Source of the DNA: a virus
Direction: 5' to 3' (one strand)
Length of the DNA: 64,000 nt
IMG/VR virus record: IMGVR_UViG_3300032304_000763
Location: 1 to 64,000 of that record
Positions 36,794 to 45,177 of the stretch are shown here, piece by piece. The notes beneath the pieces were generated by a model that made no database searches, was not told where the DNA came from, and saw nothing but the letters and a program-made list of their open reading frames with translations. Each line of letters opens with the position of its first letter. The stretch's first letter is position 1. The position numbers were made by a program, and so were the translations under genes.

Positions 36794-38007
36794 TATTCAT
36801 CTGCCTTTGGTTTTAGTGCTTTGCTCAAGCTCTGTTTTTCTTTAACTAGTTTACCGTCGATCATTCGTTCGTTGGTGTTGTTAATAAATGTTCCTTTCTG
36901 ATTCTGTTTGATATCTCTACCTTCAAATCTTTCACCTGAATCAGTATCAGAAGTTCCTAGGTTGCTCATCGTCATGCGTACATTGTCTTCGTACTTGATC
37001 CAACGATTGCTGTTGAATCTAAACAGTCTCTTCGGAAAATAATCTGTACGTAGACAAAATTGACCTTCGACTGGATTTGTAGGAAAAGTAATACCGCTGG
37101 TAAACGGAGCACCGTTTGGTGTAACAGCATCTTCGTGATAATTCTGATATCCATCTTTAACCGGAGTAGCAATAATAACACTGGCATCCACACCAGACCC
37201 GTCATTGCTAGCTTCAATTGTGTCGAGGTCAGTAGTGACTAATTTTACATTGCCGTTTTCGTCAACAGGCACTGTATAATACATTGATGTGTCGTACCCG
37301 CTTCTAGGAGCATCTGCTTCTGCTTGATCCAATACTGCTTCAGTAATCCTCATCTCAGTATTGTAAGTACTCATGAGATCGCGGAGTGTAGTATTAGAAT
37401 CCTCCCCAGTGTCATCTGCTAGGCCATCTAATATTTGTTTAAATTCTTGACTATCGACTAGCGGTGTACATTTAGCTCTATATAGATGTGGATACCATGT
37501 TGATGAAAATCCTTCGGCAGCACGAGTTACTTCTTCAATTACATAAAATCTACGTAGAGCAAATTTAAGATCATTAAGAGCATGATAGTCTTTAAGATGC
37601 GGCAGTTCAATAACATCGCCGCCAATTAGTTTTCTTCCTATTTTTTCCACGGTATCGTTAATATGGAATGTGATAAAAATTGTATCGTTTTGTAAAAATA
37701 ATCCAAACTGCGATAGATTAAAATCTAAATCTTGTATGTTGTATACGCCTCTAAGAACAAACACATCTGGATCATATTTTCTATCTCTATTTTCTAAAAA
37801 TAGCAGATCCTGGATGTGTAACTCTGGAATTCCGCCTGTGTAAACAGGAGTTGTGGGTGTGCTTGTACCAGGTGAAGAATCACCCGGTCCAACGTATTTG
37901 TGGACTAGAACGTCAGTCCCGCCCACTTGGAACATTTCCCAGATGTTTCTATCAATGAATTTAAAGTCATTGCCGCGTTCTGGTTTATAAAGGCTTAATC
38001 TTGGCAT
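36793..38007 (-). CDS. 14: Neck protein gp14-like
   Basis: This protein of 404 residues (from ATG 38007) fits the marine T4-like gp14 neck protein. It shows IDRNIWEMFQVGGTDVLVHKYVGP, HIQDLLFLENRDRKYDPDVFVLRG, FNLSQFGLFLQNDTIFITFH, GRKLIGGDVIELPHLKDYH (T4 has EGDLIYFPM at this point), FYVIEEV and FSSTWYPHLYRAKC. T4 gp14 has 256 residues, and the extra C-terminal 180 residues here are Asp/Thr-rich. The neck joins head to tail after packaging. In-frame ATGs exist at 38013 and 38007. The minus-strand late promoter predicts a transcript starting at 38009, so I use 38007. Confidence 0.75.
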   Translation of the reverse strand: MPRLSLYKPERGNDFKFIDRNIWEMFQVGGTDVLVHKYVGPGDSSPGTSTPTTPVYTGGIPELHIQDLLFLENRDRKYDPDVFVLRGVYNIQDLDFNLSQFGLFLQNDTIFITFHINDTVEKIGRKLIGGDVIELPHLKDYHALNDLKFALRRFYVIEEVTRAAEGFSSTWYPHLYRAKCTPLVDSQEFKQILDGLADDTGEDSNTTLRDLMSTYNTEMRITEAVLDQAEADAPRSGYDTSMYYTVPVDENGNVKLVTTDLDTIEASNDGSGVDASVIIATPVKDGYQNYHEDAVTPNGAPFTSGITFPTNPVEGQFCLRTDYFPKRLFRFNSNRWIKYEDNVRMTMSNLGTSDTDSGERFEGRDIKQNQKGTFINNTNERMIDGKLVKEKQSLSKALKPKADE

Positions 38008-38014
38008 AGTCATA

Positions 38015-38021
38015 TATTTAC
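38015..38021 (-). promoter_or_regulatory. Late promoter core for gp14-gp15 operon (GTAAATA, minus strand)
   Basis: GTAAATA on the minus strand ends at 38015. By the T4 late promoter geometry, transcription would start at 38009, two bases ahead of ATG 38007. It is back to back with the plus-strand promoter at 38029-38035. Confidence 0.6.
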
Positions 38022-38028
38022 CGCTACG

Positions 38029-38035
38029 ATAAATA
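38029..38035 (+). promoter_or_regulatory. Late promoter core, leaderless geometry (ATAAATA, N5, ATG)
   Basis: ATAAATA is followed by exactly five bases and the ATG of gp13 at 38041. With the T4 late element at -13 to -6, transcription would start on the A of the start codon. No Shine-Dalgarno is present. Confidence 0.65.
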
Positions 38036-38040
38036 CTAGC

Positions 38041-38805
38041 ATGAGCCAACTTGACCAAGAAAAACAAAAAGTCTTTGATTACTGCCGTCTAATGCTGGGC
38101 GATGGCATGATTGATGTTGAATTAGACCCGCAACACTATGAAACTGCGTTACAGCGTAGTTTAGCAGTGTTTCGTCAACGTGCTGATAATTCAGTAGAAG
38201 AATCGTTTGCTTTTTTGACATTGTCAGAAGATCAAAACGAATATATTTTACCGGACAACATACAAACAGTACGTGAAATTTATAGAAGATCTATAGGTTC
38301 ACGCAGCGGTGGAGGAAACGGCGGCACTGTGTTTGAACCGTTTAATTTGGCCTATACAAACACCTATTTGTTATCATCAACTAACATGGGTGGATTATTA
38401 ACCTATGAATTATTTGCTGGTTATCAAGAGCGTGTGGGTAAAATGTTTGGTAGTTTTATTCAATTTACCTGGCATGCTCAGAGTCATAAACTCACAATAC
38501 ACCAAAGACCCAGAACTGACGAAGAAGTTATGTTATGGTGCTATAATACTAGACCAGATGTTGCTATGCTCGTAGATACTTACGCAGGCATTTGGATCAA
38601 AGACTACACCTTGGCCAATTGTAAGATGATGCTAGGACAGGCCCGTGAAAAGTTCGGCCAAATAGCAGGTCCACAGGGCGGCACACAGTTGAACGGTGCC
38701 ACACTCAAGCAAGAAGCTCAAGCGGATATTGATCGCTTAACAGCTGAATTAGTTAATTACGTACCTGGCCATGCTAACGCAGGTTATACTTTTGTAATTG
38801 GTTAA
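38041..38805 (+). CDS. 13: Neck protein gp13-like
   Basis: This 254-residue protein has the marine T4-like gp13 pattern: FDYCRLMLGDGMIDVELDPQHYETAL near residues 12-37, FRQRADNSVEESFAFL, DQNEYILPDNIQTVREIYRR, later LTIHQRPRTDEEVMLWCYNTRPD and a helical C-terminus beginning GIWIKDYTLANCKMMLGQAREKFG. T4 gp13 (309 residues) forms the neck collar with gp14 and closes the filled head. gp14 lies next to it but on the opposite strand, so the two neck genes are driven by back-to-back late promoters. No ribosome site precedes the ATG. Confidence 0.8.
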   Translation: MSQLDQEKQKVFDYCRLMLGDGMIDVELDPQHYETALQRSLAVFRQRADNSVEESFAFLTLSEDQNEYILPDNIQTVREIYRRSIGSRSGGGNGGTVFEPFNLAYTNTYLLSSTNMGGLLTYELFAGYQERVGKMFGSFIQFTWHAQSHKLTIHQRPRTDEEVMLWCYNTRPDVAMLVDTYAGIWIKDYTLANCKMMLGQAREKFGQIAGPQGGTQLNGATLKQEAQADIDRLTAELVNYVPGHANAGYTFVIG

Positions 38806-38812
38806 AAATATA

Positions 38813-38841
38813 TTGATTTAAAACTACAACTCATGTATAAT
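38813..38841 (+). promoter_or_regulatory. Sigma70-like promoter for the dNMP kinase
   Basis: TTGATT (38813-38818) and TATAAT (38836-38841) are separated by 17 bases. The predicted start is near 38848, leaving a leader of about 14 bases that contains the strong ribosome site TGGAGGA (38851-38857). Confidence 0.65.
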
Positions 38842-38861
38842 ATTCTTAATTGGAGGATATT

Positions 38862-39551
38862 ATGATTGTAGGTATTTGCGGATTTATTGGCAGCGGTAAA
38901 GATACTATCGCTGACTATCTAGTTAACTTTCACGAATTTAGAAGAGAATCTTTTGCCAGCACCCTTAAAGATGCTGTGGCAAGTGTATTTGGTTGGGACC
39001 GTACTATGCTTGAAGGCCGGACCAAAGAAGCCCGCGAGTGGCGAGAACAAGTTGATCCGTGGTGGGCAGACCGATTAGCTATGCCCACACTTACTCCAAG
39101 ATGGGTTTTACAATACTGGGGTACAGAAGTATGCCGCAAAGGCTTCCATGATGATATCTGGATTGCTTCTTTAGAAAACAAACTTCGCAATAGTAAAGAT
39201 AATGTAGTAATTTCTGACTGCCGATTTCCTAACGAAATTAAATCAATCAAAGATGCAGGTGGCCAAATTGTATGGGTACAGCGTGGTGATCTTCCTAACT
39301 GGTATGATACAGCTATTGATGCTAACAGCGGTAGTAATGTAGCAGCCAATGAACTAAAACGCTTAAAGATTCATGCGTCCGAAACTGCTTGGGTAGGTAC
39401 TGATTTTGATCTAATACTTGACAACAACGGTAGCATTGATGACCTATATAAGAATGCCAAATCACTAGTAGTCGGCAACAAGATCGCCTTGCCGCCAAGT
39501 AATTCCTTCCTTAGCCAACACATTAGCACAGTTACAGCAGATAGTTTTTAA
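38862..39551 (+). CDS. 1: Deoxynucleoside monophosphate kinase, T4 gp1-like
   Basis: This 229-residue P-loop kinase has ICGFIGSGKDTIADYL at the N-terminus (the phage dNMP kinase form GxxxSGKDT), FASTLKDAVASVFGWDR, WVLQYWGTEVCRKGFHDDIWI (T4 gp1 has LMQALGTDLIVNNFDRMYWV), VISDCRFPNEIKSIKDAGGQIVWVQRG (T4 VPDTRQDHEMDAARAMGATVIHVVRPG) and a DLILDNNGSIDDLY end. T4 gp1 phosphorylates dGMP, dTMP and hydroxymethyl-dCMP, feeding DNA synthesis. The start is ATG 38862, supported by GGAGG six bases upstream. A sigma70-like promoter fits early expression, unlike its structural neighbours. Confidence 0.8.
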   Translation: MIVGICGFIGSGKDTIADYLVNFHEFRRESFASTLKDAVASVFGWDRTMLEGRTKEAREWREQVDPWWADRLAMPTLTPRWVLQYWGTEVCRKGFHDDIWIASLENKLRNSKDNVVISDCRFPNEIKSIKDAGGQIVWVQRGDLPNWYDTAIDANSGSNVAANELKRLKIHASETAWVGTDFDLILDNNGSIDDLYKNAKSLVVGNKIALPPSNSFLSQHISTVTADSF

Positions 39552-39800
39552 ATTAGCAGGGCGGCAATTGTCTAAGTTGCCGTCTATGTGAAACACTCTA
39601 AACACTTCTCGATGCGGGCTTTTATGTCCGCATTTTTCGCATTGCGATTTCATTTTATACCCTGCTCTGACCCAGCGGGGTATTCTATGACCTAAACCGT
39701 GGGCTAGGCATATTTCACATAGTTTGCGATAGTATGTTCTATCATTCTTTTTATAGTTAACAGCACGGGGTCTTTGTCCGCACTTACACAGTGGTCTCAT
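39465..39800 (-). CDS. Zinc-binding protein, HNH endonuclease-like
   Basis: This 111-residue basic protein (from ATG 39800) begins MRPLCKCGQRPRAVNYKK and has two apparent metal sites: an N-terminal CxC with a later CxxC (LCEICLAHG), and CEKCG...VFHIDGNLDNCRPANLKTICCNCAN. The second region resembles an HNH/beta-beta-alpha metal fold, where N-xx-N-L-x-x-x-C-xx-C is typical. The classical HH dyad is reduced to FHIDGN, so nuclease activity is likely but unproven. It overlaps the dNMP kinase gene tail to tail by 87 bases and sits opposite the sheath leader. Its start is supported by a TTTAAATA element exactly five bases upstream. Confidence 0.65.
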   Translation of the reverse strand: MRPLCKCGQRPRAVNYKKNDRTYYRKLCEICLAHGLGHRIPRWVRAGYKMKSQCEKCGHKSPHREVFRVFHIDGNLDNCRPANLKTICCNCANVLAKEGITWRQGDLVADY

Positions 39801-39805
39801 ATTAA

Positions 39806-39813
39806 TATTTAAA
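39806..39813 (-). promoter_or_regulatory. Late promoter core, leaderless geometry (TTTAAATA, minus strand)
   Basis: On the minus strand TTTAAATA ends at 39806 and is followed by five bases and the ATG at 39800. This places the predicted transcript start on the A of ATG and favours this internal start over longer versions of the frame. Confidence 0.55.
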
Positions 39814-39875
39814 AGAATTGGACCTTTTTCTTCCCTTTTCTGATGGTTTAAACGCTGTGTTTTTTGATCCTGCGA

Positions 39876-39882
39876 ATAAATA
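39876..39882 (+). promoter_or_regulatory. T4-type late promoter core for the sheath gene (ATAAATA)
   Basis: ATAAATA lies 34 bases before ATG 39917. The leader carries CAGGAGA at 39903-39909. This is the leadered class. Confidence 0.65.
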
Positions 39883-39916
39883 TTATACAAGGTTCAACCC
39901 ATCAGGAGATAACGGA

Positions 39917-42900
39917 ATGGCACTAACATCACCAGGCGTAGAAGTTACGGTAATTGACGAGAGTTTTTATACACCAGCTGAAAGCAGCACAACTCCCCTC
40001 ATCGTAATTGCTACAGCAGACAACAAATCAAATGCCAGCGGAACAGGTACAGCACAAGGTACATTAGCTTCCAACGCAGGCAAAGTTTACAAAGTTTCCA
40101 GCCAAAGAGAGCTTATTGACTTCTTTGGTGTACCATCATTTAAGCGAACAATTTCTGGAGCACCTAGACACGGTGACGAGCAGAACGAATACGGCCTACA
40201 AGCCGCATATAGTTTCTTAGGTTCAGCTAACACTGCTTACATTGTTAGAGCAGGTGTTAACCTAGACGACCTAACTGCTAGATCAGAAGTTCCTGGTTCT
40301 GAGGCCACAGACGGCCAATGGTGGTTAGATACTCAAAGTACTAACTGGGGTATTTTTGAGTGGGATTCAGCTCCTGCCAGTTTAGCAGGACAAAAATTTA
40401 CAAATAAAGTGCCGGTTGTTATCACAGCAGACGATACAGAAAGCCTAGACGGAACAGAACCAGCAAGTGGTGTTGGCCGCGTTGGTGACTATGCTGTAGT
40501 TGCTGCTTCTGATGTGATTAGAATGTATTACAAAGGCAGAGATTACACAACAGTTGGTGAGCCGATTTCTTGGCAGTTGATCGGCACTAAAGAGTGGCGT
40601 AAGTTTTGGCCAGCGTTTACCGCAGAAAATGATGGGCATTCAGCTCAAACAACATCAACAACATTCTTAATCAACGGTGTCCAGATTAACGTACCTGCTT
40701 ACACAACTGTAACTAATATGGTTACATTGATCAACAATGCGTTGATTCAAGGTGTTAGAGCAGCATCAGTAAACGGATTTGTGACTTTGTTTATCACTGA
40801 CACAACCGACGATATGGTTGGCGATTCATCTGGCAGTAATGCTATTGTTTTAGAAAACGGATCAGCAACTATTCAAGTGTTATTTGGTATCGCAGCTGGA
40901 ACATATTATGGTCCAGAACTTAACATTGCTCCCCATACACAAGTACCACAGTGGAAAACAGCAGCTTCTGGCCCAAGACCATCTGGATCTATCTGGGTTA
41001 AGAGTACTGATCCTAATCTTGGTGCTCGTTGGAGAGTCAAGCGTTGGAACGGTGCTGCTAAATCGTGGTTAGAAGTCGCTGCTCCATTGTATGCTAACGC
41101 ACAATCAGCAATCTACGGTGTTAACAGATCAGCTGGCGGACTTGGCATAGAAAAAGACACCCTATATGTTCAATACAACTATAGTGAAGATACTGGTTAC
41201 GATAATACACCGCAAACAGCCAGCTTCAAAACATTTGCTAGAAGAACCAAAGGCCAATCATCTGTAACATCAGATACAATTGGTACTGGAACATTTAGCG
41301 GTAGCTATTCGATTAGCCTAAGAGAAAGTTTAATTAACAGTGCTGCTTTATCAAGTTCAGTGACAGTGTCGTTTACATCAGCAGGAACAGCAGCTGATGC
41401 TAATACACTACGTCAAGCTATTAATAACTCTGGACTTATTAACGTAGAAGCAACTGTAATTGATGGAAAAATCACCATCAACCACAAACTAGGTGGCGAA
41501 ATTAGAATTGTTGACACTAACGGTTTATTTGGTGACGCTGGATTTGTTGAATACAATGTCAACGACGCAACTGGAACTCCGAACTTCTATGGCTCTCCAA
41601 GTGTAGACAGCGATTACGATTATGTAGTCAGCAATTATATCCCATTGAGTGGCACAGCAACTGGTTATGTAGCAGCCAAAGACGCTCCATTAAACGACCC
41701 AGCTGACGGTCAACGTTGGTATTCTAGTCTAGTTGACGAAGTTGACATTATGGTACATAATGGCGATGCTTGGGTTGGTTACAAGTACAATGGTTCGTCT
41801 GGTAATGCTACTGGAGCATCACCATACTTTGCCAACGGTACAGATTCCGCTGGTCCGCTAGTTACACCAACTCGTCCGCTATTACAGCGTGATGGAACTG
41901 CTCTTGTAACAGGCGACCTATGGATTGACACTAGCGATTTAGAAAACTATCCTGTGATTTACAGATATCAATCAGGGCTAACAGATCAAATCGCCAACAA
42001 CTGGGTACTGCTTGACAAAGGCGATCAAAACTCAGAAGACGGTATTGTATTTGCTGATGTTCGTTGGGATCTCAACGGTGAAAGCAAAGAAGCTGCTTCG
42101 ATTGTTGAACTACTTGCCAGCGACTTTGTTGACTTTGACGCACCAGATCCAACACTATATCCAAGAGGTATTTTGTTGTTTAACACTCGTAGAAGCGGAT
42201 TCAATGTTAAGAAATATGTAAGAAACTATGTTGATACATCTGCTGACAACGATCAATATGGTGGCGAGTCTATGATAGACTACGAATCAGCACGTTGGGT
42301 TTCTGATTCTGCTGATACATTTGGTAGAAAATCACAACGTCAAGTGATCGTTACTGCGTTAAAAGCACTAATTAATTCTAATACAGAAATTAGAGAAGAC
42401 GAAATCCGCAACTTCAACATTATTTCTTGCCCAGGCTATCCTGAGCTAATTCAAAATATGATTGAACTAAACGTTGATCGCGGAACAACAGCATTTGTTG
42501 TTGGTGACACTCCATTTAGATTGTTGCCAGATACAAATTCGTTAACAAGCTGGGGACAGAATTTAAACGCTGCCACTGACAACGGTGATCAAGGCCTTGT
42601 TAGTGCTGATGCTTACTCGTCAGTGTTTTATCCAAGCGGTTTAACTTCTGACAATAGCGGTAACACTGTTATGGTTCCAGCAAGTCACATGATGCTACGT
42701 ACTATTGCTCTAAGCGACCAAGTTAGTTATCCATGGTTTGCTCCGGCCGGTATTAGAAGAGGTGGTGTTACTAATGCTACTGCAGCAGGATACTTAGATT
42801 CAAGAACTAGCGAATTTAGACCAGTTGCGTTAACAGAAGGACAGCGTGATGCGTTGTATAATGTTAAAGTTAATCCAATTACATTCTTCAACGGTGTTGG

Positions 42901-43276
42901 ACTTGTAAACTACGGTCAAAAGACATTGAGTTCTGGTTCATCAGCACTTGACAGAATCAATGTTGCTAGATTGGTAATTTATCTACGTACTCAACTAAAC
43001 AAACTAGCTAAACCGTTTGTGTTTGAGCCTAACGATAAGTTAACAAGAGATGAAATTAGACAAGCAGTTGAAAGCCTATTATTAGAGCTTGTAGGCCTAC
43101 GTGCTATCTATGACTACGCTGTGGTTTGTGATGAAACAAACAATACTCCAGCAAGAATTGATCGAAATGAACTGTATGTTGATATCGCAATTGAGCCAGT
43201 TAAAGCAATTGAGTTCATCTACATTCCATTAAGATTAAAGAATACAGGAGAGATCCAGGCTTCTAGAGCAGCGTAA
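39917..43276 (+). CDS. 18: Tail sheath protein gp18-like, enlarged
   Basis: This protein of 1119 residues from ATG 39917 (ribosome site CAGGAGA) compares with 659 in T4. The N-terminus ALTSPGVEVTVIDESFY and the C-terminal 340 residues match contractile sheath proteins: KSQRQVIVTALKALINSN, ISCPGYPELIQNMIELN, YPWFAPAGIRRGG, ALYNVKVNPITFFNGVGLVNYGQKT and INVARLVIYLRTQLNKL. The middle (about residues 125-750) is an outward-type insertion with several copies of a D-G-x-x-W-x-[DS]-[TS]...[GN]-x-W module, for example ATDGQWWLDT, SGSIWVKST, ADGQRWYSS and TGDLWIDTS. The sheath contracts to drive the tube into the cell. The longer frame start at 39818 is rejected. Confidence 0.9.
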   Translation: MALTSPGVEVTVIDESFYTPAESSTTPLIVIATADNKSNASGTGTAQGTLASNAGKVYKVSSQRELIDFFGVPSFKRTISGAPRHGDEQNEYGLQAAYSFLGSANTAYIVRAGVNLDDLTARSEVPGSEATDGQWWLDTQSTNWGIFEWDSAPASLAGQKFTNKVPVVITADDTESLDGTEPASGVGRVGDYAVVAASDVIRMYYKGRDYTTVGEPISWQLIGTKEWRKFWPAFTAENDGHSAQTTSTTFLINGVQINVPAYTTVTNMVTLINNALIQGVRAASVNGFVTLFITDTTDDMVGDSSGSNAIVLENGSATIQVLFGIAAGTYYGPELNIAPHTQVPQWKTAASGPRPSGSIWVKSTDPNLGARWRVKRWNGAAKSWLEVAAPLYANAQSAIYGVNRSAGGLGIEKDTLYVQYNYSEDTGYDNTPQTASFKTFARRTKGQSSVTSDTIGTGTFSGSYSISLRESLINSAALSSSVTVSFTSAGTAADANTLRQAINNSGLINVEATVIDGKITINHKLGGEIRIVDTNGLFGDAGFVEYNVNDATGTPNFYGSPSVDSDYDYVVSNYIPLSGTATGYVAAKDAPLNDPADGQRWYSSLVDEVDIMVHNGDAWVGYKYNGSSGNATGASPYFANGTDSAGPLVTPTRPLLQRDGTALVTGDLWIDTSDLENYPVIYRYQSGLTDQIANNWVLLDKGDQNSEDGIVFADVRWDLNGESKEAASIVELLASDFVDFDAPDPTLYPRGILLFNTRRSGFNVKKYVRNYVDTSADNDQYGGESMIDYESARWVSDSADTFGRKSQRQVIVTALKALINSNTEIREDEIRNFNIISCPGYPELIQNMIELNVDRGTTAFVVGDTPFRLLPDTNSLTSWGQNLNAATDNGDQGLVSADAYSSVFYPSGLTSDNSGNTVMVPASHMMLRTIALSDQVSYPWFAPAGIRRGGVTNATAAGYLDSRTSEFRPVALTEGQRDALYNVKVNPITFFNGVGLVNYGQKTLSSGSSALDRINVARLVIYLRTQLNKLAKPFVFEPNDKLTRDEIRQAVESLLLELVGLRAIYDYAVVCDETNNTPARIDRNELYVDIAIEPVKAIEFIYIPLRLKNTGEIQASRAA

Positions 43277-43280
43277 CGCG

Positions 43281-43298
43281 AGGGGGAGAAATCCCCCT
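43281..43298 (+). other. GAAA-capped hairpin between gp18 and gp19
   Basis: AGGGGGA (43281-43287) and TCCCCCT (43292-43298) enclose a GAAA tetraloop. No T run follows, so it is more likely an RNA stability or processing element, or a weak terminator, limiting sheath-to-tube read-through. Confidence 0.5.
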
Positions 43299-43308
43299 TC
43301 AATAGAAG

Positions 43309-43315
43309 ATAAATA
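43309..43315 (+). promoter_or_regulatory. T4-type late promoter core for gp19 (ATAAATA)
   Basis: ATAAATA lies 23 bases before the gp19 ATG at 43339, with CCGGAGC in the leader. This is the leadered class. Confidence 0.65.
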
Positions 43316-43338
43316 ACATTATCCGGAGCATAAAGAAT

Positions 43339-43968
43339 ATGGCAATTTCAACACTATCAAAATTAACAGTACCTTTAGCAACTGACGCTTCGTCAAGTAC
43401 TCAAGGCTTGTTAATGCCCAAGCTAAAGTACAGATTTAGGGTAGTCTTACAAGGCTTCGGGGCAAATGGCACAGTATCAACAGAATTAACTAAACAAGTA
43501 AACGATATCACCCGACCAAAGATTAACTTTGAAGAGATCGAACTACCAGTTTATAACTCAAGAGTATATCTAGCAGGTAGACATAATTGGGAACCAGTTA
43601 CCTTAAACGTAAGAGACGATGCTACGGGATCTATCCAACGTTTGTGCGGTGAGCAAATTCAGAAACAGTTTGATTTCTTTGAACAGTCCGGAGCAGCATC
43701 TGGCCAAGATTACAAGTTTACTACACTGATTGAATTACTTGATGGCGGTAACGGAGCACAAACTCCAAACGTTTTAGAAACATTTGAATTGTATGGTTGT
43801 TTTGTTCAGAACATCGATTACGGTGATTTGAACTACACATCAAACGAGCCAGCGATGATTGCTCTAGCTATTCGTTATGATAATGCTATCCAGTACAAAG
43901 GCGGCGGCATTGATGGTATCGGTAGAAATATTGGTGCTAGAGCAGCAGGCAGCTTATCAACAGGTTAA
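43339..43968 (+). CDS. 19: Tail tube protein gp19-like
   Basis: This 209-residue protein is slightly longer than T4 gp19 (163). It shows KLKYRFRVVLQGFG, LTKQVNDITRPKINFEEIELPVYNS, VYLAGRHNWEPVTLNVRDDATGS and a C-terminal TFELYGCFVQNIDYGDLNYTSNEPAMIALAIRYDNA, the usual order of the T4 gp19 family. It builds the inner tube through which DNA passes. It lies directly after the sheath gene as in T4, but with its own late promoter and a strong terminator behind it, which allows high, independent expression. Confidence 0.9.
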   Translation: MAISTLSKLTVPLATDASSSTQGLLMPKLKYRFRVVLQGFGANGTVSTELTKQVNDITRPKINFEEIELPVYNSRVYLAGRHNWEPVTLNVRDDATGSIQRLCGEQIQKQFDFFEQSGAASGQDYKFTTLIELLDGGNGAQTPNVLETFELYGCFVQNIDYGDLNYTSNEPAMIALAIRYDNAIQYKGGGIDGIGRNIGARAAGSLSTG

Positions 43969-43984
43969 TCAACGATTAACATTT

Positions 43985-44014
43985 AAAAGCCCGATTTTAT
44001 ATCGGGCTTTTTTT
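43985..44014 (+). terminator. Rho-independent terminator after gp19
   Basis: An 11-base stem AAAAGCCCGAT / ATCGGGCTTTT with a five-base loop is followed by a T run to 44014. It is the strongest terminator in the window by stem length. Confidence 0.9.
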
Positions 44015-44018
44015 ATCA

Positions 44019-44025
44019 CTAAATA
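44019..44025 (+). promoter_or_regulatory. Late promoter core, leaderless geometry (CTAAATA, N5, ATG)
   Basis: CTAAATA follows the gp19 terminator by four bases and precedes the ATG at 44031 by exactly five. No ribosome site is present. Confidence 0.65.
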
Positions 44026-44030
44026 ATAGT

Positions 44031-45170
44031 ATGGCAGATAAATTTACACGATTCATATCAGGAGTTGGACAAGGGCTCCTAAATCCCAAAGGAAACCTTG
44101 GCGATGCTAGACATGCCGCACGACTGTACGTCGACAATCAGTTTGCTCGAGCACCTAGAACAAAATTTTTATATCACGTAGCATTTGATATTGCCGAACC
44201 AGCATTACTGTCAAAAAAATTCAGTGACAAACGTAAAGAAGTAAGCATGTTAGTAAAAGGTGCTGACCTTCCTAGAATTACCATTGACCACGATATTAAA
44301 AATCAATATAATCGAAAACGAGTTATCTACAAAGAATTAAAATACGAACCGCTTAACATTAGCTTTCACGATGACAATATTGGTATTGTAAATGCCTTAT
44401 GGGCACAGTATTTGAGTTATTATTCACCTGAGCGACTAAACCCAGTCGAAGCTTGGACCGACACCTCATTTGGTCCGTATAAAAGTATTGACGGCGAAAA
44501 GTCTAAATGGAATTATGGTCTAGATAGATCTAAGGGAACATCGAGTACATATTATGGTCCGGACGCTACTGCGTATACAAAACCGTTTTTTAGATCAATC
44601 ACTTTGTATACATTGAGTAGAAAAAAATTCAACAGCTATACTTTAATTAATCCGCACATTGTTAGTTGGAACCACGGTAATCTTGATCAAAATTCAAACA
44701 ACGGTACGGTTGAAGCTCAGATGAGTCTTGTGTATGAATCTATTTTATACGGTACAGGATCAGTCATCAAAGGCAAAGAACCAACAGGGTTTGCTGATCT
44801 GTTCTATGACAAAACTCCTAGCCCGTTATCAATTGGGGGCGGAACATTATCTAGTGTATTTGGCCCAGGCGGCTTATTAGCAGCCGGTAGTAGTATTATC
44901 GAAGATGCTCAAACAATTTATGGAGAAGGAAATGTACAAGAAGCTGGCATAGGACCACTAGGCTTAGGAACCATAATATCAGCAGCTAATTTTTATAAGA
45001 GTATTAGATCGATAAGCAAAGAAAGTCTTATCGCTGAAGCTACAAATTTAATTACCAGTCCGGGAGCATTTTCAAATGCGGTTAGTGGTTTACAAGGTGT
45101 GTCGTTTGGCGCACAGCAGTCTGCTAGAGAGGCTGGATTTTTTAGAACTACACCGAACGTTCCACTTTAA
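44031..45170 (+). CDS. Second tail-tube-like protein (possible gp54/gp48-type tube initiator)
   Basis: This 379-residue protein has an N-terminal two thirds that looks like a tube-fold protein: TKFLYHVAFDIAEPALL, VSMLVKGADLPRITIDHDIKNQYNRKRVIYKELKYEPLNISFHDDN, a helix ALWAQYLSYYSP and FNSYTLINPHIVSWNHGNLDQNS...EAQMSLVYESI. This parallels the strand order of gp19 and of the T4 baseplate tube proteins gp54 and gp48. The C-terminal 110 residues are Gly/Ala/Ser-rich and helical. It might start tube growth on the baseplate. The choice between gp54, gp48 or another tube relative cannot be made by eye. Confidence 0.5.
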   Translation: MADKFTRFISGVGQGLLNPKGNLGDARHAARLYVDNQFARAPRTKFLYHVAFDIAEPALLSKKFSDKRKEVSMLVKGADLPRITIDHDIKNQYNRKRVIYKELKYEPLNISFHDDNIGIVNALWAQYLSYYSPERLNPVEAWTDTSFGPYKSIDGEKSKWNYGLDRSKGTSSTYYGPDATAYTKPFFRSITLYTLSRKKFNSYTLINPHIVSWNHGNLDQNSNNGTVEAQMSLVYESILYGTGSVIKGKEPTGFADLFYDKTPSPLSIGGGTLSSVFGPGGLLAAGSSIIEDAQTIYGEGNVQEAGIGPLGLGTIISAANFYKSIRSISKESLIAEATNLITSPGAFSNAVSGLQGVSFGAQQSAREAGFFRTTPNVPL

Positions 45171-45177
45171 TTAATAT

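Noticed and set aside
38930-39349. 139-residue antisense frame within the dNMP kinase gene
   Set aside because: The plus-strand frame has a clear family match, promoter and ribosome site. The antisense frame has none.
39818-39916. Longer N-terminus for the sheath protein
   Set aside because: It would begin upstream of the late promoter core and include its ribosome site. ATG 39917 has CAGGAGA and starts with the typical sheath N-terminus.
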